A stretch of DNA of 64,000 nt, taken from positions 496,001 to 560,000 of the forward strand of contig NZ_CP101291.1 in NCBI RefSeq assembly GCF_024300645.1, given 5' to 3'. The notes beneath the pieces were generated by a model. It was given only the letters and a program-made list of their open reading frames with translations. It did not search any database and was not told the DNA's origin. The translations under genes were made by a program, and so were the position numbers. Shown piece after piece: positions 28,272-36,197 of the stretch (position 1 is the stretch's first letter; every line of letters begins with the position of its first letter). This DNA comes from Alteromonas sp. LMIT006. Lineage in GTDB: Bacteria; Pseudomonadota; Gammaproteobacteria; Enterobacterales; Alteromonadaceae.

Positions 28272-30220
28272 AGCAACTCCTCATGTAATTGTTTTTCAAA
28301 AATCCCTTGTTGCGTTTCTAGCTCATCTTGTGCAGTAAACCAAGCTTCCTCTGCTTCATTGACGTTTAGTTGCAACTCCCCTTGCTCTTGCAATAGGGCA
28401 GTTAATTGCGCCTTGTTTTCAGCATTATATAAACTGGTATCCAATAATGTATTTTCGATTTCACTTAGGCGTGTTTGAGCAGAATTCATTATCTTTTCGT
28501 TGCGAGTGATGGCATCGCGAAGGGGTTTGGTACGTTGTCGAAATTCGGCTTCAAGACGCTTTTGGGTTTTCCTATCCAGAATTTTCGGGCGTTCATCCTC
28601 GGTGATTTGACTATCTGACGAGAGTGTCTTATCTGCATCTTTATCGGATTTCGCCTCTTGTAAGACCCATTGTGTATAATCGTCCAAATCGCCTTTAAAC
28701 GGGACGACAGAGCCGGCATTAACGAGATAAAAGTCCTCACACACACTCTCTAATAACGTTCGGTCGTGAGCTACCAACACCATAGCTCCGGTAAAGGTTT
28801 GCAGCGCATAATTCAGCGCATCGCGCATCGACAGATCCAAGTGGTTGGTTGGCTCATCCAACAATAATAAGTTTGGTTTCAAATAAACAATCATGGCTAA
28901 TGCCAAGCGGGCTTTCTCACCTCCCGAGAAAGGCTTCACCGGGCGTGTTGCTTGGTCACCTTGAAAGCCGAAACCACCCAAAAAATCTCGCAACGACTGT
29001 TCGGTGGCTTGCTCATCTAAGCGTTGTAAATGTAACAATGCGCTGGCTTCGGGGTCAAGTGTGTCCACCTGATGCTGAGCAAAATACCCCACATCCAAGC
29101 CCTGAGCCGTCGTAAACTCACCTTGCATTGGACCGTGAACATTCGCTAATAACTTAATCAAAGTGGATTTACCTGCACCATTGCGACCCAATAGACCAAT
29201 GCGACTGCCCGGGACCAGGTTAAGCTGGACCTCTTTCAAAATGACCTTATCACCGTAGCCGACTTGAATATCGCGCATTTGCACCAGTGGGTTAGGCAAG
29301 GCTTGAGGCTCTGCAAAAGCGAAACTAAATGGGTTTTCGGCCTGTACCGGCGCCAGTAAACTCATGCGCTCGAGCTGCTTCACACGACTTTGAGCTTGTT
29401 TAGCTTTACTGGCCTTGGCTTTGAAGCGAGTGATGAATTTTTCTAAATGCGCAATGTGCGCTTGTTGTTTCTTGTATTCTAGGCTTTGTAGGCGCAAGCG
29501 CTCTGCTTTTTGCTTTTCATAAGCGCTATAGTTACCGGTATACGTCTTCAGCTGACGCTGTTCAAAGCTGATAATTTGATCGGCAATGGCATCGATAAAA
29601 TGTTTATCATGTGAAATCAGTAATAAGGTGCCCGCATATCGTTGTAACCACTTTTCTAACCAGATAACTGCGTCTAGATCCAAGTGGTTAGTCGGTTCAT
29701 CGAGTAAGAGCAGATCCGACGGACATAAAAGAGCTTGGGCCAAATTAATGCGCATCTTCCACCCACCAGAAAAATCATTGACCGGTTGTGCTAGCGCCTG
29801 TTGACTAAAACCTAATCCCGACAAGATAGTCGCGGCTCGCGCTTCGACATCATAATGCCCAGCGCTGGCGAGTGCGTCGTGTAACCGTGCGATTTCTTCT
29901 CCGTGATCAGCCGCTTCCGCTTGCGCCAACTGAGCCCGCAAGTCACTCAATACTTTGTCACCTTGAATGGTGTGCTCCAAAACACTTAGTGCAGTCTGCG
30001 GGGTATGCTGTGCAACGGAGACCATGCGCCATTGTTTGGGAATGGATAACTCACCAGTCTCAGGCGCCAGTCCACCGGTAAGCATGGCAAACATAGACGA
30101 TTTACCGCAGCCATTGGCGCCGATAATAGCGCATTTTTGTCCGGTAAAAATATCGATGCTACACGGCTCGAGCAGTGTTTCGGCGCCTCGCATAAACGAG
30201 ACTTGAGTCAGTTTGATCAT
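28268..30220 (-). CDS. yheS: ABC-F family ATPase YheS
   Basis: 650 residues with two ABC domains and no membrane segments. Walker A motifs are GANGCGKSS (about 34-42) and GRNGAGKST (about 348-356). Signatures are FSGGWKMR and FSGGEKARLA, with Walker B LLLLDEPTNHLD in both halves. The linker between the domains is long and basic (KAKASKAKQAQSRVKQ). A C-terminal coiled-coil-like extension (about 540-650) follows. ABC-F proteins act on the ribosome; YheS helps relieve nascent-chain arrest in E. coli. It heads the minus-strand operon and is divergent from yheV (129-bp gap). Confidence 0.96.
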   Translation of the reverse strand: MIKLTQVSFMRGAETLLEPCSIDIFTGQKCAIIGANGCGKSSMFAMLTGGLAPETGELSIPKQWRMVSVAQHTPQTALSVLEHTIQGDKVLSDLRAQLAQAEAADHGEEIARLHDALASAGHYDVEARAATILSGLGFSQQALAQPVNDFSGGWKMRINLAQALLCPSDLLLLDEPTNHLDLDAVIWLEKWLQRYAGTLLLISHDKHFIDAIADQIISFEQRQLKTYTGNYSAYEKQKAERLRLQSLEYKKQQAHIAHLEKFITRFKAKASKAKQAQSRVKQLERMSLLAPVQAENPFSFAFAEPQALPNPLVQMRDIQVGYGDKVILKEVQLNLVPGSRIGLLGRNGAGKSTLIKLLANVHGPMQGEFTTAQGLDVGYFAQHQVDTLDPEASALLHLQRLDEQATEQSLRDFLGGFGFQGDQATRPVKPFSGGEKARLALAMIVYLKPNLLLLDEPTNHLDLSMRDALNYALQTFTGAMVLVAHDRTLLESVCEDFYLVNAGSVVPFKGDLDDYTQWVLQEAKSDKDADKTLSSDSQITEDERPKILDRKTQKRLEAEFRQRTKPLRDAITRNEKIMNSAQTRLSEIENTLLDTSLYNAENKAQLTALLQEQGELQLNVNEAEEAWFTAQDELETQQGIFEKQLHEELL

Positions 30221-30349
30221 GTTACAGGATAAATCATAATATCTTTAGGCGCGCATTCTACCACTAAATTCGCAAAGATTTTATGATGCATTTGCGTATA
30301 ATGAGCGTACTAAAATAATGCGAAACTTATTTACTACCAACTAAACCTT

Positions 30350-30556
30350 ATGTCACAAGAAAAAACACGTAAACGCTTTATCGCCGGAGCCACTTGTCCG
30401 CATTGCAAAGCCCAAGATTCCATCATGTTGTATTTTGAAAATAACGTCGAAAAGTTACAGTGCGTTGAATGTGATTACAAAGACACTCAATCACAAACCG
30501 ACGTAGAAAGCGCCGGCCAAAATACCGCAGATGTAATTGGCGTATTTAAACCCTAA
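30350..30556 (+). CDS. yheV: YheV family putative zinc-ribbon protein
   Basis: 68 residues. Two cysteine pairs, CPHC (about 17-20) and CVEC (about 42-45), form a zinc ribbon, with the family pattern KRFIAGATCPHC and LQCVECDY. Function is unknown. In E. coli yheV neighbours yheS-kefB; here it is divergent from yheS. A TATAAT at 30297-30302 preceded by TTGCG is a likely -10 element. A 5-bp hairpin (ACCTC/GAGGT) follows the stop. Confidence 0.92.
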   Translation: MSQEKTRKRFIAGATCPHCKAQDSIMLYFENNVEKLQCVECDYKDTQSQTDVESAGQNTADVIGVFKP

Positions 30557-30579
30557 CCTCATCATCGAGGTGCTAATTG

Positions 30580-30801
30580 TTAGTAATGCGGCGGCGGGGT
30601 TTCTTCACTCGCCGATGCAATGTTACTTGGCTCCATACTTTTGACCTTGTCTAGTACATGTTTGAGCTTAAATTGCACATCATCGAGTTGTTTCTGCTGT
30701 GACGCTAATGCTTGATTGAGCGCTTCAATCGTATCTTCTTGAAACGCTAATTGAGTTTCTAAATCTATTATTTTCTGTTCTAATGAGTTCATTTGTCTCA
30801 C
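30580..30801 (-). CDS. slyX: SlyX protein
   Basis: 73 residues, almost entirely an alpha-helical coiled coil (LEQKIIDLETQLAFQEDTIE), ending with the SlyX-type PPPHY tail. Function is unknown. slyX and fkpA are divergent neighbours in E. coli. Here about 1.1 kb carrying small membrane ORFs, a GIY-YIG gene and a possible lipoprotein separates them. It converges with yheV across 23 bp. Confidence 0.92.
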   Translation of the reverse strand: MRQMNSLEQKIIDLETQLAFQEDTIEALNQALASQQKQLDDVQFKLKHVLDKVKSMEPSNIASASEETPPPHY

Positions 30802-30900
30802 TTTAGTCGTATAACTTACAAAACTAGGCCGTTAATATTGCCAAAAAAACAAAAGTAAGAGATTATCAAAATCTTGTAGTGTTTTGCTTTGATTTCAATT

Positions 30901-31098
30901 ATGCAATATGAAAGCTCCTCGAGCAAACTGCAGATAGGGACATCCGCGTTAATTTTGTTATCCACATTAGTGGGATACTTTCATTTTATCTTCGATAACC
31001 CAAGATATTTATTTTTTGTCGGTCAAGTTGCCTTTTTTGTTATCTGTTTATTCGTCGTGACGGTTTACAAAAAGCGTATGTCTTTTGACTGTTGCTGA
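30901..31098 (+). CDS. Small two-helix membrane protein, unrecognised
   Basis: 65 residues from the ATG at 30901; a TTG at 30889 would add four. It consists of a polar N-terminus (QYESSSSKLQ) and two hydrophobic helices (about 13-31 and 37-57), then a basic end with two terminal cysteines. I do not recognise a family, and no good ribosome site precedes it. It is followed after 36 bp by another small membrane ORF in the same direction. The pair lies in the insert between slyX and fkpA. Confidence 0.45.
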   Translation: MQYESSSSKLQIGTSALILLSTLVGYFHFIFDNPRYLFFVGQVAFFVICLFVVTVYKKRMSFDCC

Positions 31099-31134
31099 GA
31101 CATTCTCGCCAATGATATTCGATATGCATGCAAA

Positions 31135-31401
31135 ATGAATATTGTTCGTACACAAATCTTACTGCCTCTAATCATCGTGTGCGGAATTTATCAATACTAT
31201 ATTGATGGCTACGGCTTTATACTTTTTGTTTTGTGTAGTGGCTTATTGATGGTGATTAACCGCTTTTGTTGGTTAGCAATTCACGCTAATACGCCATTTC
31301 GAGTGCTGTTCATTGCATCTAATGATATGCCGTTTAAATGGTTGGACTTGTTACGAGAGCCTGTCAATTATTTGAGCAAAAATCATTACTCACGAGATTA
31401 A
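31135..31401 (+). CDS. Small membrane protein, unrecognised
   Basis: 88 residues from the ATG at 31135. Two hydrophobic segments (about 7-25 and 27-45) are followed by an amphipathic C-terminal half rich in aromatic residues (FKWLDLLREPVNYLS). No family is recognised. The stop codon overlaps that of the convergent GIY-YIG gene by 4 bp. The C-terminal half is not low complexity, so it is more likely a gene than noise, but neither function nor expression can be shown. Confidence 0.5.
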   Translation: MNIVRTQILLPLIIVCGIYQYYIDGYGFILFVLCSGLLMVINRFCWLAIHANTPFRVLFIASNDMPFKWLDLLREPVNYLSKNHYSRD

Positions 31402-31664
31402 CCATCTTTTTTTAACCAAGTGATCTTGCGGTGTTTAGGCACTTTTTTTAACTGCGCTTCGACTTTGCAGGCAGCACTGCGGTCAGGAAACTCCCGATAC
31501 GCTAAGAGTTCTAGGGGCCGATTAATCTTAGTAAATTTCGCGCCTTTCCCAGCGCAGTGTTGGGCGTAACGTCGCTCTAAGTCGTTAGTTGAGCCACAGT
31601 ACAACATGTCGTTTTCACACTGCAAAAGATAGACGTACCAAGTTTTGATCTGCGCACTTTTCAT
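31398..31664 (-). CDS. GIY-YIG domain protein, YhbQ/UPF0213 type
   Basis: 88 residues covering a minimal GIY-YIG fold: TWYVYLLQC, YCGSTNDLERRYAQH with the conserved Arg, and CKVEAQLKK with the metal-binding Glu. YhbQ-type proteins are small standalone nuclease-like domains; E. coli YhbQ has nuclease activity in vitro, but its cellular role is unclear. Its ATG overlaps the stop codon of the upstream small ORF (ATGA at 31661-31664). Confidence 0.9.
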   Translation of the reverse strand: MKSAQIKTWYVYLLQCENDMLYCGSTNDLERRYAQHCAGKGAKFTKINRPLELLAYREFPDRSAACKVEAQLKKVPKHRKITWLKKDG

Positions 31665-31858
31665 GTACGCATCATGCGCGACTCTTTCACACTTGTCAAA
31701 GCATCGATTACTTTAGAGGCAACTGAACAAGCACTTAATAACCAGGCCAGAAGTAGGATTTTTAGGCTCAGGTGTTGGCATCTGCCTGATTTTACAGTAG
31801 ATTGCGTAGTATCTTTTCGACGATAGCCAATGCTGGCTAGTTGATCACATACACTCAA
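31661..31858 (-). CDS. Possible small lipoprotein ORF coupled to the GIY-YIG gene
   Basis: 65 codons from a TTG at 31858. The C-terminal half looks like a lipoprotein: LKILLLAWLLSAC is a hydrophobic stretch ending in a lipobox, followed by a short Ser/Lys-containing tail. The N-terminal 30 residues do not resemble a signal peptide, and no ATG lies just before the hydrophobic part, so the start is unresolved. The stop codon overlaps the next start codon (ATGA), a sign of translational coupling. It also covers the fkpA upstream region on the other strand. It could be a chance ORF. Confidence 0.3.
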   Translation of the reverse strand: MSVCDQLASIGYRRKDTTQSTVKSGRCQHLSLKILLLAWLLSACSVASKVIDALTSVKESRMMRT

Positions 31859-31873
31859 CGGAGAATTCCTATA

Positions 31874-32632
31874 ATGAAACGTTCAATTGTGGCGTTAGCC
31901 ACCTTATCTGTATTAGGGTTAACGGCCTGTGGCGAACAAACTAAAGCGCCAGAAGAAGCCCAAACGCCAATCGAATTAACCACGGACGTGCAGCGCCAAT
32001 CTTATGCGCTAGGTTCAAGCATGGGTGCGTTTGCATTGTCACGCAAAGCGCAGTTAGAAGAGCTAGATTTACCATTTGATGAAGACGCGTTACGTCGCGG
32101 CTTTTTAGATGGACTTGCTGAGCAATCCGTATTAAGCATGGAAGAAATGCAAACCATTATTCGCAATGCTGATCAAGAAGTGCGCACTAAACAAGAAGCG
32201 CTTGCCAGTGCTCAAGCGGAAGACAATATTGCTAAAGGCCAAGCGTTTTTAGCTGAGAACGCCGCAAAAGAAGGCGTTGTCACCACGGAATCAGGTCTTC
32301 AGTATGAAGTACTCGTTGAAGGAACAGGCACTAAACCGGCCGCAACCGACACGGTCGTAGTCCATTACAAAGGTACCTTATTAGATGGCACTGAATTTGA
32401 TTCATCATACAAGCGTGGAGAACCAGCGTCTTTCCCTCTTAACCGTGTCATCGCGGGTTGGACTGAAGGGGTTCAGTTGATGTCAGAAGGCAGCAAATAT
32501 AAGTTCTACATTCCATCTGAACTCGCTTATGGCCCTCGTGCTACCGGTAACATTACACCTAACTCAACGTTGATTTTTGAAGTTGAATTAATTGATGTGG
32601 TCGATGCAGAACCGGCGACTGCAAACGAGTAA
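31874..32632 (+). CDS. fkpA: FKBP-type peptidyl-prolyl isomerase, lipoprotein form
   Basis: 252 residues from the ATG at 31874, chosen because it begins the signal peptide MKRSIVALATLSVLGLTAC and has GGAGA (31860-31864) upstream. The lipobox LTAC predicts a lipid-anchored periplasmic protein, unlike soluble E. coli FkpA. A helical dimerisation domain (about 35-140) with SYALGSSMGAF is followed by the FKBP domain (about 150-245) with VVVHYKGTLLDGTEFDSSY and IPSELAYG. It folds and protects periplasmic and outer-membrane proteins. A terminator follows. Confidence 0.94.
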   Translation: MKRSIVALATLSVLGLTACGEQTKAPEEAQTPIELTTDVQRQSYALGSSMGAFALSRKAQLEELDLPFDEDALRRGFLDGLAEQSVLSMEEMQTIIRNADQEVRTKQEALASAQAEDNIAKGQAFLAENAAKEGVVTTESGLQYEVLVEGTGTKPAATDTVVVHYKGTLLDGTEFDSSYKRGEPASFPLNRVIAGWTEGVQLMSEGSKYKFYIPSELAYGPRATGNITPNSTLIFEVELIDVVDAEPATANE

Positions 32633-32650
32633 CACTTTTACCAATCTCTT

Positions 32651-32676
32651 AAGGGGGAGCTTAGCACTCCCTTTTT
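32651..32676 (+). terminator. Intrinsic terminator of fkpA
   Basis: GGGAG pairs with CTCCC around a 7-nt loop, extended by G-T and A-T pairs (AAGG with TTTT), and the hairpin runs into CTTTTTC. It lies about 20 bp after the fkpA stop codon. Confidence 0.75.
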
Positions 32677-32744
32677 CTAGTAAACGTATATAAATTAATC
32701 GTTTTTAGTCTATACTAATTCTAAATTTATATCATGGATTATGA

Positions 32745-35333
32745 ATGAAACGCGGTCTTACCTTACTCCAGATTTTGATACCTTCATTGCTCATTATCTT
32801 CGTGTTAGGTGGTTTGGTATGGCTTGAGCTCAAACAATCAGTTGAACAGCAAAAAGCACTAGAGGTTGTCCGAGTTGAAAATCAAGTTACCCTACTTGAG
32901 AACATCTTTGATGCAGAGTTTTCCAACGTAGTTCAAGACTTGCTATTAATCAATCGCGGTGTGCCATTCGGCACTATAGATTCTGTGCTCTCTCAACGCG
33001 AACATATATTACAACATTGGACTGACATCCTTATCACCCACAATAAATATCAACAAATTCGATTTATTGATACCAATGGCGATGAGCTACTGAGGATTGA
33101 AAATAGTCCAACAGATGGTCGCGTGATTACCCCAGATACTTTGCAAAATAAAGCGAATCGAGATTACTTTATCAATGGCATACAGCTCGAGACAGGACAA
33201 GTTCTAATCACAGACTTTGATTTGAACCAAGAGTTTGGTCAAGTACAAATCCCTTATAATCCAACGATTCGATTCATCGCGAAACACCCACTGGGTCTCA
33301 TTGTCATCAATTACTCATCGACTGAGTTATTTTCGGATCTGGCAGATGTGGTCAAAGACCAAATTTATTTGGTCAACGAGCACGGGTATTTTTTGGCGCA
33401 TCCGAACATCAATCAATTGTGGGGATGGCTAGTTGATCGACCTAAGGCAAATTTTGCCAAACAACACCTCGAGCAATGGCAGGCATTATCTAATGGCTCC
33501 CGATACATCGACGACCAGTGGTATTTGGGTCGAATACACTATATGCAACAAGATTCAGATATCCTGCGTCCACAGGTATTTGTTGCTTATCCACTCAAAC
33601 GTCCAGGCTCTTTGTTTGAAACTATACAAAAGCAAACCTTGTTGCCGTATCTACTGATTGCCACACTTATTTTTATTGCACTGATGGCATGGATTTATAA
33701 AGCTTTAATTCGCTTACAAGCAACGACTTTTGAAGCCACTGTCTCTAAAGAGAAAGCCGACCATGCGCTCAGTGTCAAAACGCGCTTTTTGGCCAACATG
33801 AGTCATGAATTACGCACCCCACTCAATGGTATTATGGGCTTTTTTGAATTGCTCAAAAATGAGCCTTTGAACAATAAGCAAATGAGCTATGCTACCAATG
33901 GCTTTAACTCTTCAAAACTTCTCGCTCGCATCCTCAATGACATCTTGGATGTTAGTAAGCTCGAAGCCAATCAGCTTAATATTTCGGAACATCCCTTTCG
34001 GTTGGATACCTTGTTGCGTGAAGTGGGTACGCTGTTGTCCAGTTCGATCAAAGATAAGTCCATCGAGTTGTGGTTTGATGTTGAACCCAATCTCAATACA
34101 TATCTGTTAGGCGATGATATTCGGATTCGCCAAATATTGCTCAATTTGTGCAATAACGCTATTAAGTTTACCGACCATGGTTATGTCAAACTCACTGTGC
34201 AACAGCTTGCAACAAGTGACAAAATGGTCACCTTAGCATTCTCAGTGGAAGACACTGGGATTGGGATTTCACAAGCGAATCAAGCGCGTATTTTCGACAG
34301 TTTTGTACAAGTCCACGAACAGGATTCAAAAAAATACGGCGGTACTGGGTTGGGTTTACATATCTGTCAATCATTGCTGGCGCTGATGGACAGTCAACTA
34401 GAAGTGCGCTCTGAAGAACATCAAGGCTCGGTCTTTTCGTTTACGTTGAAACTAAGCAAAGCTGAGATGCCGCATTTGGATAAAGACGCAATAGATAACT
34501 TAAATCATGTTCTGCTCAACGACGTACATGCCATTATTTATACGGATAATGCACTAGCATTAGATATTATACCCAAAATGACCAGTAACTTTGGTTGGCC
34601 AACCTTTGTCTGTCACAACAGAATTGAACTGCTTTCACAAATTCAAGCACTGCCTAGTGTGTCCATGGTGATTATTATTGATCGCAACGACCAACGCCAA
34701 GAATTGACCTCTGATTTACAACAAATTGCCAGTTTGACCAAAGCGTTTTCCAATCGCTTAGTGTATATGTTGCTCAGTGCAAGCGAAGGCTTGCAAGCTC
34801 ATTTTGCTTCGGACCAGCTGACACTGGTGGATGGTGTGTTTATCAAACCACTCACGCAGTCGAGTTTGTACGAAACGATTTTGGAAGGGTTATCTCATAA
34901 AATACAGCGTTCAGAGTCGACCTTAGTTGGCAAAGACGAACTGACTCGCCACATCCGGATATTGCTAGTAGAGGACAACTACATCAATCAAGAAGTGGCG
35001 CTGAATATGCTCGAATCAGAGGGATACAGCGTGGATATTGCAGAAAATGGACATGAGGCGCTGGATTATTTAAAAGACCAGAAACGCCTGCCTGATATCA
35101 TTTTGATGGACATGCAGATGCCCATAATGGACGGTATTACCGCCACTCAGCATATTCGCAAGCACAATAATTGGCGACACATCCCCATTATTGCCATGAC
35201 GGCAAATGCCATGGATGAAGATAAGCAAGCCTGTTTAGCCGCAGGTATGAATGGCCATCTAGCAAAGCCTTTTGAAAAGTCTACTTTGCTCGAAAAAATC
35301 GGTTATTTTACTGTTAAGAAACACCTTAATTAG
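32745..35333 (+). CDS. Membrane hybrid sensor histidine kinase
   Basis: 862 residues. Transmembrane helices at about 8-27 and 299-320 enclose a periplasmic sensor of about 270 residues that looks dCache-like (RFIDTNGDELLRIEN, then VYLVNEHGYFLAHP-type residues near 208-220). HisKA has phospho-acceptor His354 in NMSHELRTPLNG. HATPase has NNAIKFT, DTGIGIS and GGTGLGL. A first receiver-like domain (about 580-700) is degenerate: its early acidic pair is lost, but GVFIKPLT remains. The C-terminal receiver is intact (VEDNYINQ, Asp789 in LMDMQMPIMDG, Lys841 in AKPF). There is no HPt domain, so an external phosphotransferase is needed. No cognate regulator lies adjacent. Confidence 0.93.
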   Translation: MKRGLTLLQILIPSLLIIFVLGGLVWLELKQSVEQQKALEVVRVENQVTLLENIFDAEFSNVVQDLLLINRGVPFGTIDSVLSQREHILQHWTDILITHNKYQQIRFIDTNGDELLRIENSPTDGRVITPDTLQNKANRDYFINGIQLETGQVLITDFDLNQEFGQVQIPYNPTIRFIAKHPLGLIVINYSSTELFSDLADVVKDQIYLVNEHGYFLAHPNINQLWGWLVDRPKANFAKQHLEQWQALSNGSRYIDDQWYLGRIHYMQQDSDILRPQVFVAYPLKRPGSLFETIQKQTLLPYLLIATLIFIALMAWIYKALIRLQATTFEATVSKEKADHALSVKTRFLANMSHELRTPLNGIMGFFELLKNEPLNNKQMSYATNGFNSSKLLARILNDILDVSKLEANQLNISEHPFRLDTLLREVGTLLSSSIKDKSIELWFDVEPNLNTYLLGDDIRIRQILLNLCNNAIKFTDHGYVKLTVQQLATSDKMVTLAFSVEDTGIGISQANQARIFDSFVQVHEQDSKKYGGTGLGLHICQSLLALMDSQLEVRSEEHQGSVFSFTLKLSKAEMPHLDKDAIDNLNHVLLNDVHAIIYTDNALALDIIPKMTSNFGWPTFVCHNRIELLSQIQALPSVSMVIIIDRNDQRQELTSDLQQIASLTKAFSNRLVYMLLSASEGLQAHFASDQLTLVDGVFIKPLTQSSLYETILEGLSHKIQRSESTLVGKDELTRHIRILLVEDNYINQEVALNMLESEGYSVDIAENGHEALDYLKDQKRLPDIILMDMQMPIMDGITATQHIRKHNNWRHIPIIAMTANAMDEDKQACLAAGMNGHLAKPFEKSTLLEKIGYFTVKKHLN

Positions 35334-35496
35334 TAGTAGTGTGCTCTGCTTGTTGCTGTAACTTCTGATATTCCTGTGCAGTCAAAACAACGTGAGTGAT
35401 TTCCTCACCGTTGCTGATCATCACTGGCTCGTTATGCGATGAATATAATGCATCGCTTGGGGTATTCATGAATGATTGGTAATTTAGGGTATTCAT
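35326..35496 (-). CDS. Small Phd/YefM-like protein, orphan antitoxin-like
   Basis: 56 residues, ATG at 35496 to TAA at 35326-35328, preceded by AAGAGA at a 7-base spacing. The sequence MNTLNYQSFM, PSDALYSSHNEPVMISNG, then VVLTAQEYQKLQQQ resembles the compact N-terminal domain of Phd/YefM antitoxins (short helix, EPVxIxxNG hairpin, then a V-L-x-x-xEY-x-x-L helix). The C-terminal toxin-binding tail of such antitoxins is missing or very short. No toxin gene lies next to it on either side. It overlaps the 3' end of the hybrid kinase by 8 bp. The ORF is real by composition; its role is inference. Confidence 0.6.
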   Translation of the reverse strand: MNTLNYQSFMNTPSDALYSSHNEPVMISNGEEITHVVLTAQEYQKLQQQAEHTTTN

Positions 35497-35714
35497 GTTG
35501 TGTTCTCTTGTAATTTTGTAGGGTTCATCTTGTATATTAGCAAAAGAATATAAGCTTGCACGTAAGACGATATGGGAATTTGCGACATATCAAACATTCA
35601 CGCTATGAATGTTAATCGATTAAGGCATTTACTTTGTCGATATTTACTGTCGGTGTTTACCCGTATTTTGGTACACTAAATCATAATCATTCATTGTCGG
35701 CCATTTCATCAGGT

Positions 35715-36194
35715 ATGCAAAAAGCCAATTTAATTACCCCAACAGGATATCGCACCTTACAAGCCGAAGAAGACCAGCTATGGCGAGTGGAGCGTCCCGA
35801 GATCACCCAAAAAGTCACCTGGGCAGCTGGCCTTGGTGATCGTTCGGACAACGCCGACTATGCTATGAATAAACGTCGGTTACGGCAAATCCATAGCCGG
35901 GTAAGGCATCTGCGCAAGCGCCTTGCAGCTGTGACCGTGGTGGAGCCGAACAAAGCTCAACAAGGTAAGGTGTATTTTGGTGCTTGGGTGACGCTAGAAG
36001 ATGAAGCAGGGCAATGCAAAACCGTTCAGATTGTAGGGACAGATGAAGTGAGTTTTCATCGCGCACCCTGCTCAATTGATTCGCCTCTTGCGCGAGCTAT
36101 GATCGGCAAAGAAGTCGATGATGAAGTCGAAGTGCGCACACCCAATGGAAAAACATTGTATTTTATCAACGACATCCATTATGACAGTGAGTAA
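35715..36194 (+). CDS. greB: Transcript cleavage factor GreB
   Basis: 159 residues from the ATG at 35715, which matches the E. coli GreB start (MKTPLVTREGY against MQKANLITPTGY). An earlier in-frame TTG at 35634 would add a non-conserved leader. The N-terminal coiled coil shows RVERPEITQKVTWAAGLGDRSDNADY with the acidic tip residues, and the C-terminal FKBP-like domain shows YFGAWVTLED and SIDSPLARAMIGKE. GreB enters the RNA polymerase secondary channel and promotes RNA cleavage in backtracked complexes. The 218-bp region 35497-35714 upstream holds promoter signals only; no other ORF is evident there. Confidence 0.96.
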   Translation: MQKANLITPTGYRTLQAEEDQLWRVERPEITQKVTWAAGLGDRSDNADYAMNKRRLRQIHSRVRHLRKRLAAVTVVEPNKAQQGKVYFGAWVTLEDEAGQCKTVQIVGTDEVSFHRAPCSIDSPLARAMIGKEVDDEVEVRTPNGKTLYFINDIHYDSE

Positions 36195-36197
36195 TCT

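Noticed and set aside
28849-30206. Several plus-strand frames opposite yheS
   Set aside because: Shadows of the two conserved ABC domains; overlapping each other and lacking any recognisable motif.
30557-30579. Hairpin between yheV and slyX
   Set aside because: Only a 5-bp stem and no T-run, too weak to call a terminator.
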